The notes beneath the pieces were generated by a model. That model was not told the DNA's origin. It saw nothing but the letters and a program-made list of their open reading frames with translations, and did no database searches. Shown in pieces: positions 55,493 to 63,820 of a stretch of DNA of 64,000 nt (its first letter is position 1; the number at the start of each line of letters is the position of its first letter). The stretch comes from Desulfobacterales bacterium (GTDB taxonomy: Bacteria > Desulfobacterota > Desulfobacteria > Desulfobacterales > JAEINQ01), in the NCBI GenBank assembly GCA_016342285.1, contig JAEINQ010000006.1, forward strand, positions 80,452 through 144,451. The letters run 5' to 3'. The position numbers and the translations under genes are program-made.

Positions 55493-56830
55493 TCATTGGG
55501 TGTTCTTTATATACAGGACAATTTCCGCCGGCCCCCGTTTGTTCTGGGGATCGGAGGTATTGAGCACCTGAAGGACCTTGTCGGGATCGATAAACTCAGC
55601 ATCTACTTTTACGGAATAGAGCACCACCCCTCGGGCCGGCACCAGATCAGCGTCTTGATCGATTTTCTCCCGGACCGCCCCCCGAATCCGTCTCTCCTGC
55701 AGTGAAGATATTCCAGCAGCCGATCCGATGAGGCTTTCGCGCATCCAGGTCTCCATCATCTCCTGGGGCATGTCGGAACGACCGCGCACGCCGATGATCA
55801 GGGTTGGCGTGGTCCACTCCCGGCGTAACGTCAAACCAAAGACGCCGTTTTCGTAATCAAAGGCAATGGCCGTGTGAGACTCGACGATCCCCTCGTCGAT
55901 CATGCGGAAAGCAAACGCCTGGGCCTCGGCAAAGGCGGCCAAGGGATCGTTGTGGTTGTATGGCTGGAGCACCGGCGGCACCAGTCCGGTGCCCAAAGCG
56001 GCCAGATTGCCGGATAGCTGGCACAGGGCCAGGTAGACGTTGTAGGGATGGGCCCGGCCGGTATTGATCAGCCCTTCAAAGGCGGGCAACCCGGAAACCA
56101 TGGCATGAATCAGCAGTTTGGTTTCCAGGGTCACGGGGCCACGCAAGGCGGCAGCAGGGGCATTGATGCGCTCAGACAAAAAGACGGCCTTTTCCCTGAA
56201 CCGCCGGGCGATGGTCCCACACAGGCGCCCCAGGTCAGAGTTAACCGGGACGGCCAAAGACGGCGGCACAAAATCGGTCAGGGCATAGGTCTCGTTTTTG
56301 TACCCGACTTTGGCCAGGGGGAAACTGCAGTATTTCTGGGCCGGGGTTTCGCCGGCAATCAACGCTATCCGAGGCTTCATCCGGGGAATGGCGATCTCAG
56401 TGTCGCCGGTGTTCTCGTCGGCAACGGGCTTGCCCTCAACGGAGTCGTACCGGGCCAACACACCTTTGGTCACAGCCTGACCACTCTTGATGGCAGGAAC
56501 CGCCAGATAAATGGTCAGGGGCACCTCTGCCATCTCTTCGGCATACTCGGTCAGGTCCACCTCCAGAGGCGAGGCGCCTTCGGCCTGGTAGGAGACCACC
56601 AGCCCATCGGGCATCACGGCCTCAATCATCTGGACACGAAACGTCCCCTCAATGAGCAGCACCGGATCGATTTTGAGGGTTTGAATGCCCCAGTGAAACG
56701 GTGACGCAGCCATGACATGATAGTGAAGCAACGCATCAAGACGCGCGGAAAGTTGCTGGAAATGCTGGGGGGCCAGTAGCATCCCTTCGTGCCACTGGAT
56801 CGCGTTGGGTAGATTTCGGGCGTCTGTCAT
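55493..56830 (-). CDS. tssK: T6SS baseplate-membrane connector TssK
   Basis: 445 residues. NAIQWHEGMLLAPQHFQQLSARLDALLHYH and HWGIQTLKIDPVLL are the TssK (ImpJ/VasE) signature, and LALCQLSGNLAALG, RGSYN-type middle and C-terminal half are typical. Links baseplate to the TssJLM complex. Upstream of tssL. Confidence 0.95.
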   Translation of the reverse strand: MTDARNLPNAIQWHEGMLLAPQHFQQLSARLDALLHYHVMAASPFHWGIQTLKIDPVLLIEGTFRVQMIEAVMPDGLVVSYQAEGASPLEVDLTEYAEEMAEVPLTIYLAVPAIKSGQAVTKGVLARYDSVEGKPVADENTGDTEIAIPRMKPRIALIAGETPAQKYCSFPLAKVGYKNETYALTDFVPPSLAVPVNSDLGRLCGTIARRFREKAVFLSERINAPAAALRGPVTLETKLLIHAMVSGLPAFEGLINTGRAHPYNVYLALCQLSGNLAALGTGLVPPVLQPYNHNDPLAAFAEAQAFAFRMIDEGIVESHTAIAFDYENGVFGLTLRREWTTPTLIIGVRGRSDMPQEMMETWMRESLIGSAAGISSLQERRIRGAVREKIDQDADLVPARGVVLYSVKVDAEFIDPDKVLQVLNTSDPQNKRGPAEIVLYIKNTQ

Positions 56831-56899
56831 GATCGGATTCCTCTAAAGGCGTGCCCAAAGGCCCGGACCGGGCACATACATTAAATCGGCCACGGATGG

Positions 56900-57466
56900 C
56901 TAGTTGTCTTTGTCGTCGGTGTTCGTGAAGAGTTTGCTCTCGGTAATCCGCTTTTCAAAGCCCTCAACCGTCTCGACGGTAAAACTGGTCTCGGCCAGCT
57001 CAAGTACCATGTCCTCAAAGGGATCGATACGAAACCGATGGGTTCCCGGAATGGCGTAATCGGCAAAAACCAGGGCGCCCAGGGCGGTCGGTTTCAGGGG
57101 AAGCTTCTGGACCGGAATCTTTTGCCCGGGCACCCACTCCCAGGCCCAGGAATCAAACCCTTCGCCATCCTTGAAGTCCCGTCGCACCTGATCTCGCTGG
57201 GCAAACCACTGGGTAGCGGTCATTTCCAGCAGTCGGACCATGAGGCCTTCATCGTAGACCACCAGCAGTTCCACGGCGATGGGGTTATTCTGGTTGGCAT
57301 CCTCTGCGATATGCACCGTGACGTCTACTGACCCTCCAACCAGGGACCGCGTCCGCAAGTAGACGGCCTTGGGGGCCTGGGTGATGCCACATCCACAGAC
57401 AACCAGCAGGCACGCCAGCAGGATCAATATCAATCGGTGGATTTGTGTGGGGCAGATCTTAAGCAT
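56900..57466 (-). CDS. tssJ: T6SS outer-membrane lipoprotein TssJ
   Basis: 188 residues from ATG 57466 (MLKICPTQIHRL); an ATG at 57487 has no ribosome site. Signal peptide with lipobox VCGC near residue 28. The mature part (VELLVVYDEGLMVRLLEMTATQWFAQRDQVRRDF cut to the family's core YDEGLMVRLLEMTATQWF) and the ADYAIPGTHRFRID beta-strand match TssJ. First core gene of the operon. Confidence 0.9.
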   Translation of the reverse strand: MLKICPTQIHRLILILLACLLVVCGCGITQAPKAVYLRTRSLVGGSVDVTVHIAEDANQNNPIAVELLVVYDEGLMVRLLEMTATQWFAQRDQVRRDFKDGEGFDSWAWEWVPGQKIPVQKLPLKPTALGALVFADYAIPGTHRFRIDPFEDMVLELAETSFTVETVEGFEKRITESKLFTNTDDKDN

Positions 57467-57609
57467 TCTTTTCTTTCGGATAGTCATAGGTTGTTATGAA
57501 ACCGCATCGTCAATCCGATGAAAAGGGCCGTTGCTGATTTCCAACACCGCCCATAATCTCTCTTCTGAAAAAAAGCCGGGTCATGGCCCGAAGTGAATGT
57601 CTTTTAGGA

Positions 57610-57637
57610 ATTGAACCACAAAACCGATATAAGTCAA
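57610..57637 (-). promoter_or_regulatory. candidate promoter for the T6SS operon
   Basis: The 349-bp gap 57467-57815 has an AT-rich stretch (57590-57730). On the minus strand TTGACT (57637-57632), 16 nt, TTCAAT (57615-57610) faces tssJ with a leader of ~140 nt. The -10 is only 4 of 6. No sigma54 motif seen. Confidence 0.3.
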
Positions 57638-57815
57638 GCTAATTAGGTATAATTTATATACAACTTCGGCCCACCACCACTATCTGGTATGCTTTTCAGA
57701 AGACACGCTATATATTGTGGAATCAATTATAGATGATGCAAAAGGGAGCAAAAGAAAACGACTCCTGCCGGGCTCGAGGGCCACCCGATATCGGACGGAA
57801 GCCACGCTAAAGCAC

Positions 57816-58478
57816 TCAGGGCGCCTTGCCGACCCGAAGTCCTTTGACAATACGGTTCTTCTTTTCAAGCCGGGCCAGTTCTTCCACGGGGTGTATCATC
57901 AGGTAGGGATAGAGCCGGGTAGCGATATACTGGGTCGGTGCCGATGTACCGCCCGCCTTTGCATCATATACCGCCCCGTCGGTTTCGGTCACGGGAACGC
58001 TGCCTTCTTCATAGGCCACCCGGTATCGCTGGCCGTCGTACTCGATCTCTTCGAGGTCAAAGATGAAAATGGCGTGTTTCGGGCCTCCGTCCGCCCGGGC
58101 GGACAGCCGAAGAGAAAAAGGGAGAACGCGCCCGGTTTCACCCGCGCTGGATTCGAACTGGACCTGAAGGGTATCGCCCTCGCCCCCCACAATGATCCCC
58201 GGCGTATGGCTCGGTATCGTAATGGACTCGATCGTCTTTTCCTTCCGGACCCGAATATTGGCCCCACTGTCAATAACCCCTTTTTCTTCGGATTCGGATT
58301 CACGAACCAAAAGGATTTCACTGCTGACGTAAACCTGAATATCCGGCAGATAGGACGAAAACTCCTGGCGCACCTGCTGGGTCAGCGGCACCACCGGTCC
58401 CTGGCATCCGGGCAGCAACGAACAAAAAAAAGACAGGGCCAAAAGTGTCAAGATCATCACGGCTGCATTTCGTTTCAC
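57816..58478 (-). CDS. putative lipoprotein upstream of the T6SS
   Basis: 220 residues with a GTG start at 58478 (GGAGG 6 nt before). Signal peptide with lipobox LPGC near residue 25. The mature part is mainly beta-strand (IQVYVSSEILLVRE, GGEGDTLQVQFESSAG, LPFSLRLSARAD, HAIFIFDLEEIEYDGQRYRV). No family recognised. Same strand and directly ahead of tssJ; it could be a T6SS accessory or immunity lipoprotein, unproven. Confidence 0.7.
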   Translation of the reverse strand: MKRNAAVMILTLLALSFFCSLLPGCQGPVVPLTQQVRQEFSSYLPDIQVYVSSEILLVRESESEEKGVIDSGANIRVRKEKTIESITIPSHTPGIIVGGEGDTLQVQFESSAGETGRVLPFSLRLSARADGGPKHAIFIFDLEEIEYDGQRYRVAYEEGSVPVTETDGAVYDAKAGGTSAPTQYIATRLYPYLMIHPVEELARLEKKNRIVKGLRVGKAP

Positions 58479-58490
58479 ACACTGCCTCCA

Positions 58491-58823
58491 GTAAAGAACA
58501 CTGGCCCAGAGGACCAGGCTTTGGTTTACCCCCACAGGGGCTGAGCTGCCGCCCCCATATCAGTGTGGAGTGCCTAAAGTGAGCTGAAGTGACTAGAGTT
58601 GATGGTCTTGTGAAAAGTTCGAATTTACCACAACGGACACAAAGTTAACCCACTAAATTAACGGATTTTTTCTTTGTGATCGTTGTGCCTCGTGGTTTCA
58701 AATGACTTTTTACGGGTCTGTCAACTTTAGCTCACGCCCAACTTTAGTTCACTTTTGTCACTGGCAACATAGGCGTCTCGGCATAGCCAACCGACTCTGA
58801 ACGCGCCCCGAGGACGTGGAAGC
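58491..58823. repeat. dispersed repeat family 1, full copy with nested element
   Basis: Left end gtaaagaacactggcccaga; core gggctgagctgccgccccc, atcagtgtggagtgccta; right end gactctgaacgcgccccgag then gacgtgg. Nested at 58622-58700 is an inverted element (accacaacggacacaaag against ctttgtgatcgttgtgcctc-gtggt), related to 27090-27160. Fills the gap between the lipoprotein and the receiver-MBL gene. Confidence 0.7.
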
Positions 58824-58842
58824 CTATTTCGAAACGGCGTTG

Positions 58843-60072
58843 TCAGATACGGAAAAGCTGTTTTTCGATGGGCGCCAGGCACTGGGTACTGGCACCACGG
58901 TTCTTGAGCACGCCCCTTGCCAGCGCCAGTTTGCCGTCGATGTCGTCGTCGGACTGGCCCGGGTCATGGTGGAACAGGCAAAGGGTTTTTACCTCAGCCC
59001 GCCCGGCCAGATCCGCCACCTGCTCAACTGAAGAATGGCCCCAGTTGACCTTGGTGGCGTATTCGTCGGCGGTATACGTGCAATCGGTGATCAGCACATC
59101 GGCGCCTTTGACAAAATCAATCAACTGGTTGACGTAGTAGGGGTTGTAAAATTCACTGTCCGGCGGATAGATCTCGTTGTCGGTGACGTAGCAAACGATT
59201 CGATCCTTGTAAGCGATGCGATATCCAAGGCAGTATCCGGGATGATTGAGCAGCATGGTCCGGACACGAATGCCGTCGATCTCAATCTCTTCTTCCTTGA
59301 GATCCCTGAAATAGACCCTTGCGCTAAACTCCTTGATCTTGATGGGGAAGTAGACCCCGTCCATCTGCCCCGAAATCAGTTCCCGCATGGTGATGTCGCC
59401 GTGGGCCGGGCCGCAGATCTCGAATTCCTTTCCCGGCAGGTAGAGGGGAACAAAGAATGGCAGGGCATTGATGTGGTCCCAATGGGGGTGGGATATGAAT
59501 ATTTTAGCGGCCGCCAAGTGGGGCTTTTCGGCCATGAGATGGTCCGAAAGGACCTTGATTCCGGATCCGGCATCGAAAACGAAGAGCGTGCCCCGGGGGA
59601 ATTCAAGACTCACGCAACTGGTATTGCCGCCATAGCGAATGCTTCGAGGTCCCGGAACCGGCAAGGTTCCTCGGATGCCCCAAAAGCGCAACTCGACCCT
59701 GTCTTCGACAATGCGAAGGATCTGTTCCACCACCGCTTCGGATTTGACCGGCTTGGTGATGTATCCGTCCGCCCCGAAGTTCAGTGCCCGGTGGCGGTCA
59801 AACTCATAGGTCTTTCCGGAAATAACGATGATCTTCGTTGCGTCGAGTTCCCTGTGCTGTCGCAGGCGCTGAATCATCTCAAGGCCGTCAAATTCAGGCA
59901 TCATCATGTCCAGCAGCACACAGTCGGGCTTCTGGGCGATAATATCGGGAAGGGCATCGGCGCTGGAGCTGTTCAGAGCCACGCTCTCGGCGACGGGCTC
60001 GAGAAACCGAGACATCATTTTGAGAAAAATTCGGTCGTCGTCTACGATGAAAAACTTCAGCTTCTTGGCCAT
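58843..60072 (-). CDS. response-regulator receiver fused to metallo-beta-lactamase-fold domain
   Basis: 409 residues from ATG 60072 (GGGAGA 5 nt upstream). Residues ~5-125 are a CheY receiver: FFIVDDDR acidic pocket, phosphoacceptor Asp55 in CVLLDMMMP, and Lys in YITKPVKS. From ~135 a metallo-beta-lactamase fold: FWGIRGTLPVPGP, YGGNTSCVSL, HPHWDHINALPF with HxHxDH zinc site, YVTDNE and LFHHDPGQSDDDID. MBLs of this RFWGxRGxxP type resemble phosphodiesterases. No partner kinase nearby. Output is probably a phosphorylation-controlled hydrolase. Confidence 0.87.
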   Translation of the reverse strand: MAKKLKFFIVDDDRIFLKMMSRFLEPVAESVALNSSSADALPDIIAQKPDCVLLDMMMPEFDGLEMIQRLRQHRELDATKIIVISGKTYEFDRHRALNFGADGYITKPVKSEAVVEQILRIVEDRVELRFWGIRGTLPVPGPRSIRYGGNTSCVSLEFPRGTLFVFDAGSGIKVLSDHLMAEKPHLAAAKIFISHPHWDHINALPFFVPLYLPGKEFEICGPAHGDITMRELISGQMDGVYFPIKIKEFSARVYFRDLKEEEIEIDGIRVRTMLLNHPGYCLGYRIAYKDRIVCYVTDNEIYPPDSEFYNPYYVNQLIDFVKGADVLITDCTYTADEYATKVNWGHSSVEQVADLAGRAEVKTLCLFHHDPGQSDDDIDGKLALARGVLKNRGASTQCLAPIEKQLFRI

Positions 60073-60262
60073 GCCAGTCTCCCAACGAACGCATTCCCAG
60101 CCATTGCCCGGCAGTTTTCCCAAATTCAAAAAAACTATGAATTTTCGGATAATAACAGACTTGACGCGGGGCTGTCAACGATAGCGACGCATCACCGTTT
60201 TTCTACAATGGGCAGAATGAATAGAAAAAAAAGCTTCAGAGGGGGCCGAGCAAAGAGGGGCG

Positions 60263-60424
60263 TTAGGAGCGACGGACCCGGCTATCCAGCCGGCACATGA
60301 TGGCAAAGGGCAGAGAAACGACAAATTCGAAAATCATACCGACACAGATCAAAACCAGTGTCAGGGGATGCTTCAAGGCGACCCAGACCACCTTCTTGTA
60401 AATTCGGCGAAGGGTATCGATCAT
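60263..60424 (-). CDS. small membrane protein
   Basis: 53 residues from ATG 60424 (GGAG 10 nt upstream): short basic N-terminus IDTLRRIYKKVVWVALKHP and one TM (LTLVLICVGMIFEFVVSLPF), basic C-terminus. No family recognised. Translation upstream to 60544 is possible but has no ribosome site. Confidence 0.5.
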   Translation of the reverse strand: MIDTLRRIYKKVVWVALKHPLTLVLICVGMIFEFVVSLPFAIMCRLDSRVRRS

Positions 60425-60801
60425 TGTTTCACATCTCCAGGTTTTCCATGTGCATTCCAGTTCAAGCTGGAAACCGATTAGCATAAAGCCTCGGGGAATA
60501 CAACGGAAAGGGATCGCTCGCCCGGATCGGGTCGGGTCGATCAAACACCCACCAAGGATGATGGTTTCATCGAAAGCCGCTTTTTAACCACAGAGATCAT
60601 TGAGCACACAGAGAATTGTTCTTGGTGTACCTTTGTTATCTCTGCCTCCCGCGTGATCCGTAGCAAATTAATATTTACGGGTTCATCACTGATAAGTTGG
60701 CCACGCCGATTGGCATCGGCCCCTTAAGGCTTCGGGACCACCCCGCAAAACCGTCCTTCACGGATTCAGGCAAAACCAACATAGCCCCGGCCGTGCTGTT
60801 G
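60425..60801. other. intergenic region
   Basis: 377 bp with no supported gene. Holds an accacagagat..cacagagaa-type dispersed sequence at ~60586-60615 and a GC-rich stretch 60700-60790 (ccacgccgattggcatcgg, cttcacggattcaggc). No riboswitch core was recognised. Confidence 0.35.
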
Positions 60802-61014
60802 TCAGGCCCCGGCGGCGTCCTTTTTTGCCGAAGCATCCCGGTCTCGCTGCGATGACAGGCGGACCACCACACCGTTGCCGGGGTGGTCCTGGCGCTCACG
60901 CTTCTTTTTTTGACGCTCCTCGCGGAGACCGGATTTTCGAACGGGTATAATGGTTCCCTCATTTCTCGAAGATACCCGACTCACGGGCGTTGTCCTGGAG
61001 ATGGTTAGATCCAT
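60802..61014 (-). CDS. small basic protein of unknown function
   Basis: 70 residues from ATG 61014 with a strong AGGAGG 8 nt upstream. MDLTISRTTPVSRVSSRNEG then a very charged RKSGLREERQKKKRERQDH region. No membrane segment. The strong ribosome site is the main support; divergent from the PilZ gene. Confidence 0.5.
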   Translation of the reverse strand: MDLTISRTTPVSRVSSRNEGTIIPVRKSGLREERQKKKRERQDHPGNGVVVRLSSQRDRDASAKKDAAGA

Positions 61015-61156
61015 TGGAATATCCTCCTGACCTTGACATCGACCCTTTGAATAAAATACTTTAGGTTTATATTTCAAATCGTTTTGAGATTCGGAATCTA
61101 CGTAGAACGCCATACCGGCCTCGGGACCCAAAAGGGAAGCCACAGGGAGATGCACC

Positions 61157-61528
61157 ATGGACCAGCCGGATCCAACGTCGACGGAGATGGAACGACGGGC
61201 CGAACCCCGCACCTTTCTGGAACAATTTCAAAGTGTGCAATTCTCCGTTCAGGGGATGCCCTATCTCTATCAATTCAAAATCCGGGATATTTCATCCCAG
61301 GGACTGTGCATTATGGTGCGGCAGGATTCGAACATCCTGCCCCATTTGACCGTCGGCGACATTCTGGAAATGGAATACCGGAAGATATCGTCCGCGGCAT
61401 CTGGGCAGACACTGCGAACCCGTATCAGCCATGTGACCCGTCAAAACCTTGGACGTTTCAAAGGGCACAGCCTGGTGGGCCTGAAGGTGGTCGATGCCCC
61501 CGGAGAGGATGTAACAGGTAGGCTTTGA
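61157..61528 (+). CDS. PilZ-domain protein
   Basis: 123 residues. PilZ c-di-GMP motifs: ERRAEPR (RRxxR-like) near residue 12 and IRDISSQGLCI (D/NxSxxG) near 43. Single-domain PilZ receptor, presumably cytoplasmic. Partner unknown. A divergent AT-rich spacer (61015-61156) separates it from the small basic protein. Confidence 0.82.
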   Translation: MDQPDPTSTEMERRAEPRTFLEQFQSVQFSVQGMPYLYQFKIRDISSQGLCIMVRQDSNILPHLTVGDILEMEYRKISSAASGQTLRTRISHVTRQNLGRFKGHSLVGLKVVDAPGEDVTGRL

Positions 61529-61576
61529 CGCCGGCACGGTTTTCCGCTATAGGCAACAGAAGAAAGGAACCGTTAC

Positions 61577-62002
61577 ATGACCAACGCCCCGAACCACGAA
61601 GACAATCTGGATTGGGAAAACCGCCGCCTTTGCATCGACGGCAACTGCATCGGCGTCATCGGCCCCGATGGACGGTGCAAGGAGTGCGGGAAACCCTCCG
61701 GAGACGATCTGGCGCCCCCTTCCCCACCGGCTTCTCCGCCAGTGACTGACAACGAACCCGTTGAGGCCGATCCTGAATCGCCCCCACCACCACAGGAGAC
61801 GATGGACGGCAAACCCGAGCCCGTCGAAATCGAAGACATCCCGGAAAGTGGCGTTGATGTCGAAGATATCCCGGAAAATGACGTTGATGTCGAATGGAAA
61901 AACCGCCGACTCTGCGCCAACGGCAACTGTATCGGCGTCATCGGCCCCGACGGCCTCTGTAAGGAATGCGGGGAACCTGCCGGTGAAGGGGACGACGACT
62001 GA
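61577..62002 (+). CDS. protein with duplicated zinc-knuckle domain
   Basis: 141 residues, ATG 61577 after AAAGGAAC. Two near-identical modules at ~12-40 and ~108-135: NRRLC-xxGNCIGVIGPDG-C-KECG (CX4C..CX2C), each a likely zinc site, joined by an acidic, Pro-rich linker. The modules are about 85-90% identical by eye. No catalytic domain. Probably a small adaptor. Confidence 0.72.
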   Translation: MTNAPNHEDNLDWENRRLCIDGNCIGVIGPDGRCKECGKPSGDDLAPPSPPASPPVTDNEPVEADPESPPPPQETMDGKPEPVEIEDIPESGVDVEDIPENDVDVEWKNRRLCANGNCIGVIGPDGLCKECGEPAGEGDDD

Positions 62003-62018
62003 CGCAAAGGAGAACGCA

Positions 62019-62504
62019 ATGATGCCATGGATACGATTTGGACTGGGCGTAATGGGTTGGATCGGAGTTGTCTTTGCCGGCACGGCCTGGGCGGAACACC
62101 CCGTGAAAGTGGAAGAAGCGCTGAAATTCGTAAGGGAAAAAACACTGATCCAACGCGAATGCGGTACAGAATACTGTTTCCAGGTCGTCAATTTTTCCGA
62201 AGATGCCTGCGAGATAACGGCCAAACAGATGTACAGCAAGAAAAAGTTCGCCAAACCGCGCCTGGTCTTTATCGGAAAAGCGCGCCTGAAGGACCTCAAC
62301 CCGAAGTTCTACCAGGTGGAAGACAATCTCATTTCGCTCTTTGCCACCAACGGCGAGAAAAGGGTACTCAACAGCGAAAACGGCACGGTGGAAAATTCCC
62401 ATGCCCTGTACCTGTACACCAACGACGCCGCCGATGCCGAGCGGGTAGCCAAGGCCCTGAGTTTTATTATCGAACTGTGCGGGGGTAAGGAGAGCTATTT
62501 TTAG
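62019..62504 (+). CDS. small exported protein of unknown function
   Basis: 161 residues from ATG 62019 with AAAGGAG 6 nt upstream (second ATG at 62022). Signal peptide to ~residue 24 (AWA cut). Mature part: LIQRECGTEYCFQVVNFSEDACEITAKQM with three Cys, and NDAADAERVAKALSFIIELCGG at the end. No family recognised. 16 bp after the zinc-knuckle gene, so likely co-transcribed. Confidence 0.68.
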   Translation: MMPWIRFGLGVMGWIGVVFAGTAWAEHPVKVEEALKFVREKTLIQRECGTEYCFQVVNFSEDACEITAKQMYSKKKFAKPRLVFIGKARLKDLNPKFYQVEDNLISLFATNGEKRVLNSENGTVENSHALYLYTNDAADAERVAKALSFIIELCGGKESYF

Positions 62505-62545
62505 AGGCTGAAGGCGAAAGGCTGAAGACCGAAGGTTAAAAGATG

Positions 62546-62695
62546 GACCGGCCCACGCACACGGGGGCGTAATGACCGCAGCCAGCCGCAAAACGCCGCC
62601 GCCCCCGACCGGCCCACGCACGCGGGGGCGTAATGCCTCTTCGTAGGCCTCTTCAAACCCGCCGCCCGACCGGCCCACGCACGCGGGGGCGTAAT
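62546..62695. CRISPR. CRISPR-like mini-array: three 28-bp repeats, two 33-bp spacers
   Basis: Repeats at 62546-62573, 62607-62634 and 62668-62695 begin gaccggcccacgcacgcggg (first copy has one mismatch) and end gggggcgtaat; spacers 62574-62606 and 62635-62667 are both exactly 33 bp and unrelated. A 61-bp period with a partly palindromic core (CCCACGC/GCGGGGG) is like type I-E arrays. No cas genes in the window, so an orphan array or a repeat that mimics one. Confidence 0.5.
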
Positions 62696-62770
62696 AATCA
62701 AGATGAAACGCCGCATTAACCGACCCATGGGTATTTCAGTGGCCGGTTGGATCCAAACCAAGGAGACGTC

Positions 62771-63352
62771 ATGAATCTGACCCCTCCCAAAATTACCCTG
62801 CCCGCGTTCAAGCTGTCAATAGGCCTGAAACCGCCGTCCATCACCCTGCCCAGCTTCGCCTTGAGCTTCGGCCTGAAACCGCCGGCCATCACCCTGCCCG
62901 CCTTTGCGTTGAGCTTCGGCCTGAAGCCGCCGGCCATCACCCTGCCCAGCTTCGCCCTGAGCTTCGCCCTGAAACCGCCGTCCATCGCCCTGCCGACAGT
63001 GGCCTTTTCCCTATCCCTGAAACCACCGAGCATTCCGACCTTGAGCCTGAGCTTTAGCCAGGAAACACCGCCAGTCGCCGGCTGGACACCGCCCGCTCCG
63101 GGAACCGACGTTTTCTTCCTGACCACCGTGATTCTTCTGGTGGCCATGGCCAACCAACGGGTCCGGCGATGGGTTGGGCTGGCCGCACTGGCCATGGCCA
63201 CAGCAGCCCTGTCCCTGTTCGATCCTCTGGGCGCCATCCTGACGGCAGCCAGCCTTCTTGCCGTCGTCGCCGGCCTCTCCGCAATCAAAAAGCGCCGTAA
63301 CAATCCCACCGCCCCATTGCCGAGCGATACTGATCAGGCCGTTTCGATTTGA
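62771..63352 (+). CDS. membrane protein with 16-residue tandem repeats
   Basis: 193 residues from ATG 62771 (AAGGAG 5 nt before). Residues ~3-95 are five to six units of 16 residues, LS(F/I)GLKPP(A/S)ITLP(S/A)FA, from 48-bp tandem DNA units. After a Pro-rich linker, two or three TMs (FFLTTVILLVAMANQ; WVGLAALAMATAALSLF; GAILTAASLLAVVAGLS) and a basic tail. No family recognised. Upstream lies the CRISPR-like array. Confidence 0.7.
   Translation: MNLTPPKITLPAFKLSIGLKPPSITLPSFALSFGLKPPAITLPAFALSFGLKPPAITLPSFALSFALKPPSIALPTVAFSLSLKPPSIPTLSLSFSQETPPVAGWTPPAPGTDVFFLTTVILLVAMANQRVRRWVGLAALAMATAALSLFDPLGAILTAASLLAVVAGLSAIKKRRNNPTAPLPSDTDQAVSI
62807..63045 (+). repeat. 48-bp tandem repeat inside the membrane-protein gene
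   Basis: The landmark CCTGAAACCGCCG occurs at 48-bp intervals at about 62824, 62872, 62920, 62968 and (diverged) 63016, and a half unit precedes. Divergence increases toward the 3' end. Confidence 0.8.
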
Positions 63353-63444
63353 TGCCAATGACGAACTCGGGTCCAAACAGGATACCATCCAAATCGGTTT
63401 GATCGTTGCAACAAGAATCACCACCCAATGAAAAGGAGAAGATG

Positions 63445-63717
63445 ATGAAAAAGATGATGATGAGCGTCACCACCATGGTGTTTGTGCTGTTTCTTTCAGG
63501 CTTGATGGCCGGTGCCTGGGCCGGGGGGCAAAATGTCTGTTACTCGGGAAAAAAATGCAGCGGGAAAGTGTTAAACAGCAAGCTTCAGCATGCCCACCAA
63601 TGCAAGGGCAAGTCTTTCGAAATTAAAGACGGAAGCTGCGGCGGAACTTCAAAAAATGGCTGCTATACGGTAAAAGCGGCAATGAAGTGCCAAGGATCCA
63701 AAAAGAGCAAGAAGTAA
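63445..63717 (+). CDS. small secreted Cys-rich protein
   Basis: 90 residues from ATG 63445 (AAAGGAG 6 nt upstream; ATG 63442 also in frame). Signal peptide MKKMMMSVTTMVFVLFLSG..AWA. The ~55-residue mature part has six Cys (VCYSGKKCSG, HQCKGKS, GSCGGTS, NGCYTV, MKCQG) and is very basic. Likely disulfide-stapled. No family recognised. Confidence 0.65.
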   Translation: MKKMMMSVTTMVFVLFLSGLMAGAWAGGQNVCYSGKKCSGKVLNSKLQHAHQCKGKSFEIKDGSCGGTSKNGCYTVKAAMKCQGSKKSKK

Positions 63718-63820
63718 CCCCCTTCGATTACAACAGTTTGATTCTATTGGCCTTTTCGGAAGCATTCTTGGTTTCGTTTGGAAACCCGGTATCCGTTCGT
63801 CAAGCTTCAATTCCAGCAGT

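Noticed and set aside
60690..60800. possible c-di-GMP riboswitch near the PilZ and small-protein genes
   Set aside because: The GC-rich region lacks the conserved GACGCAAAGC core on both strands.
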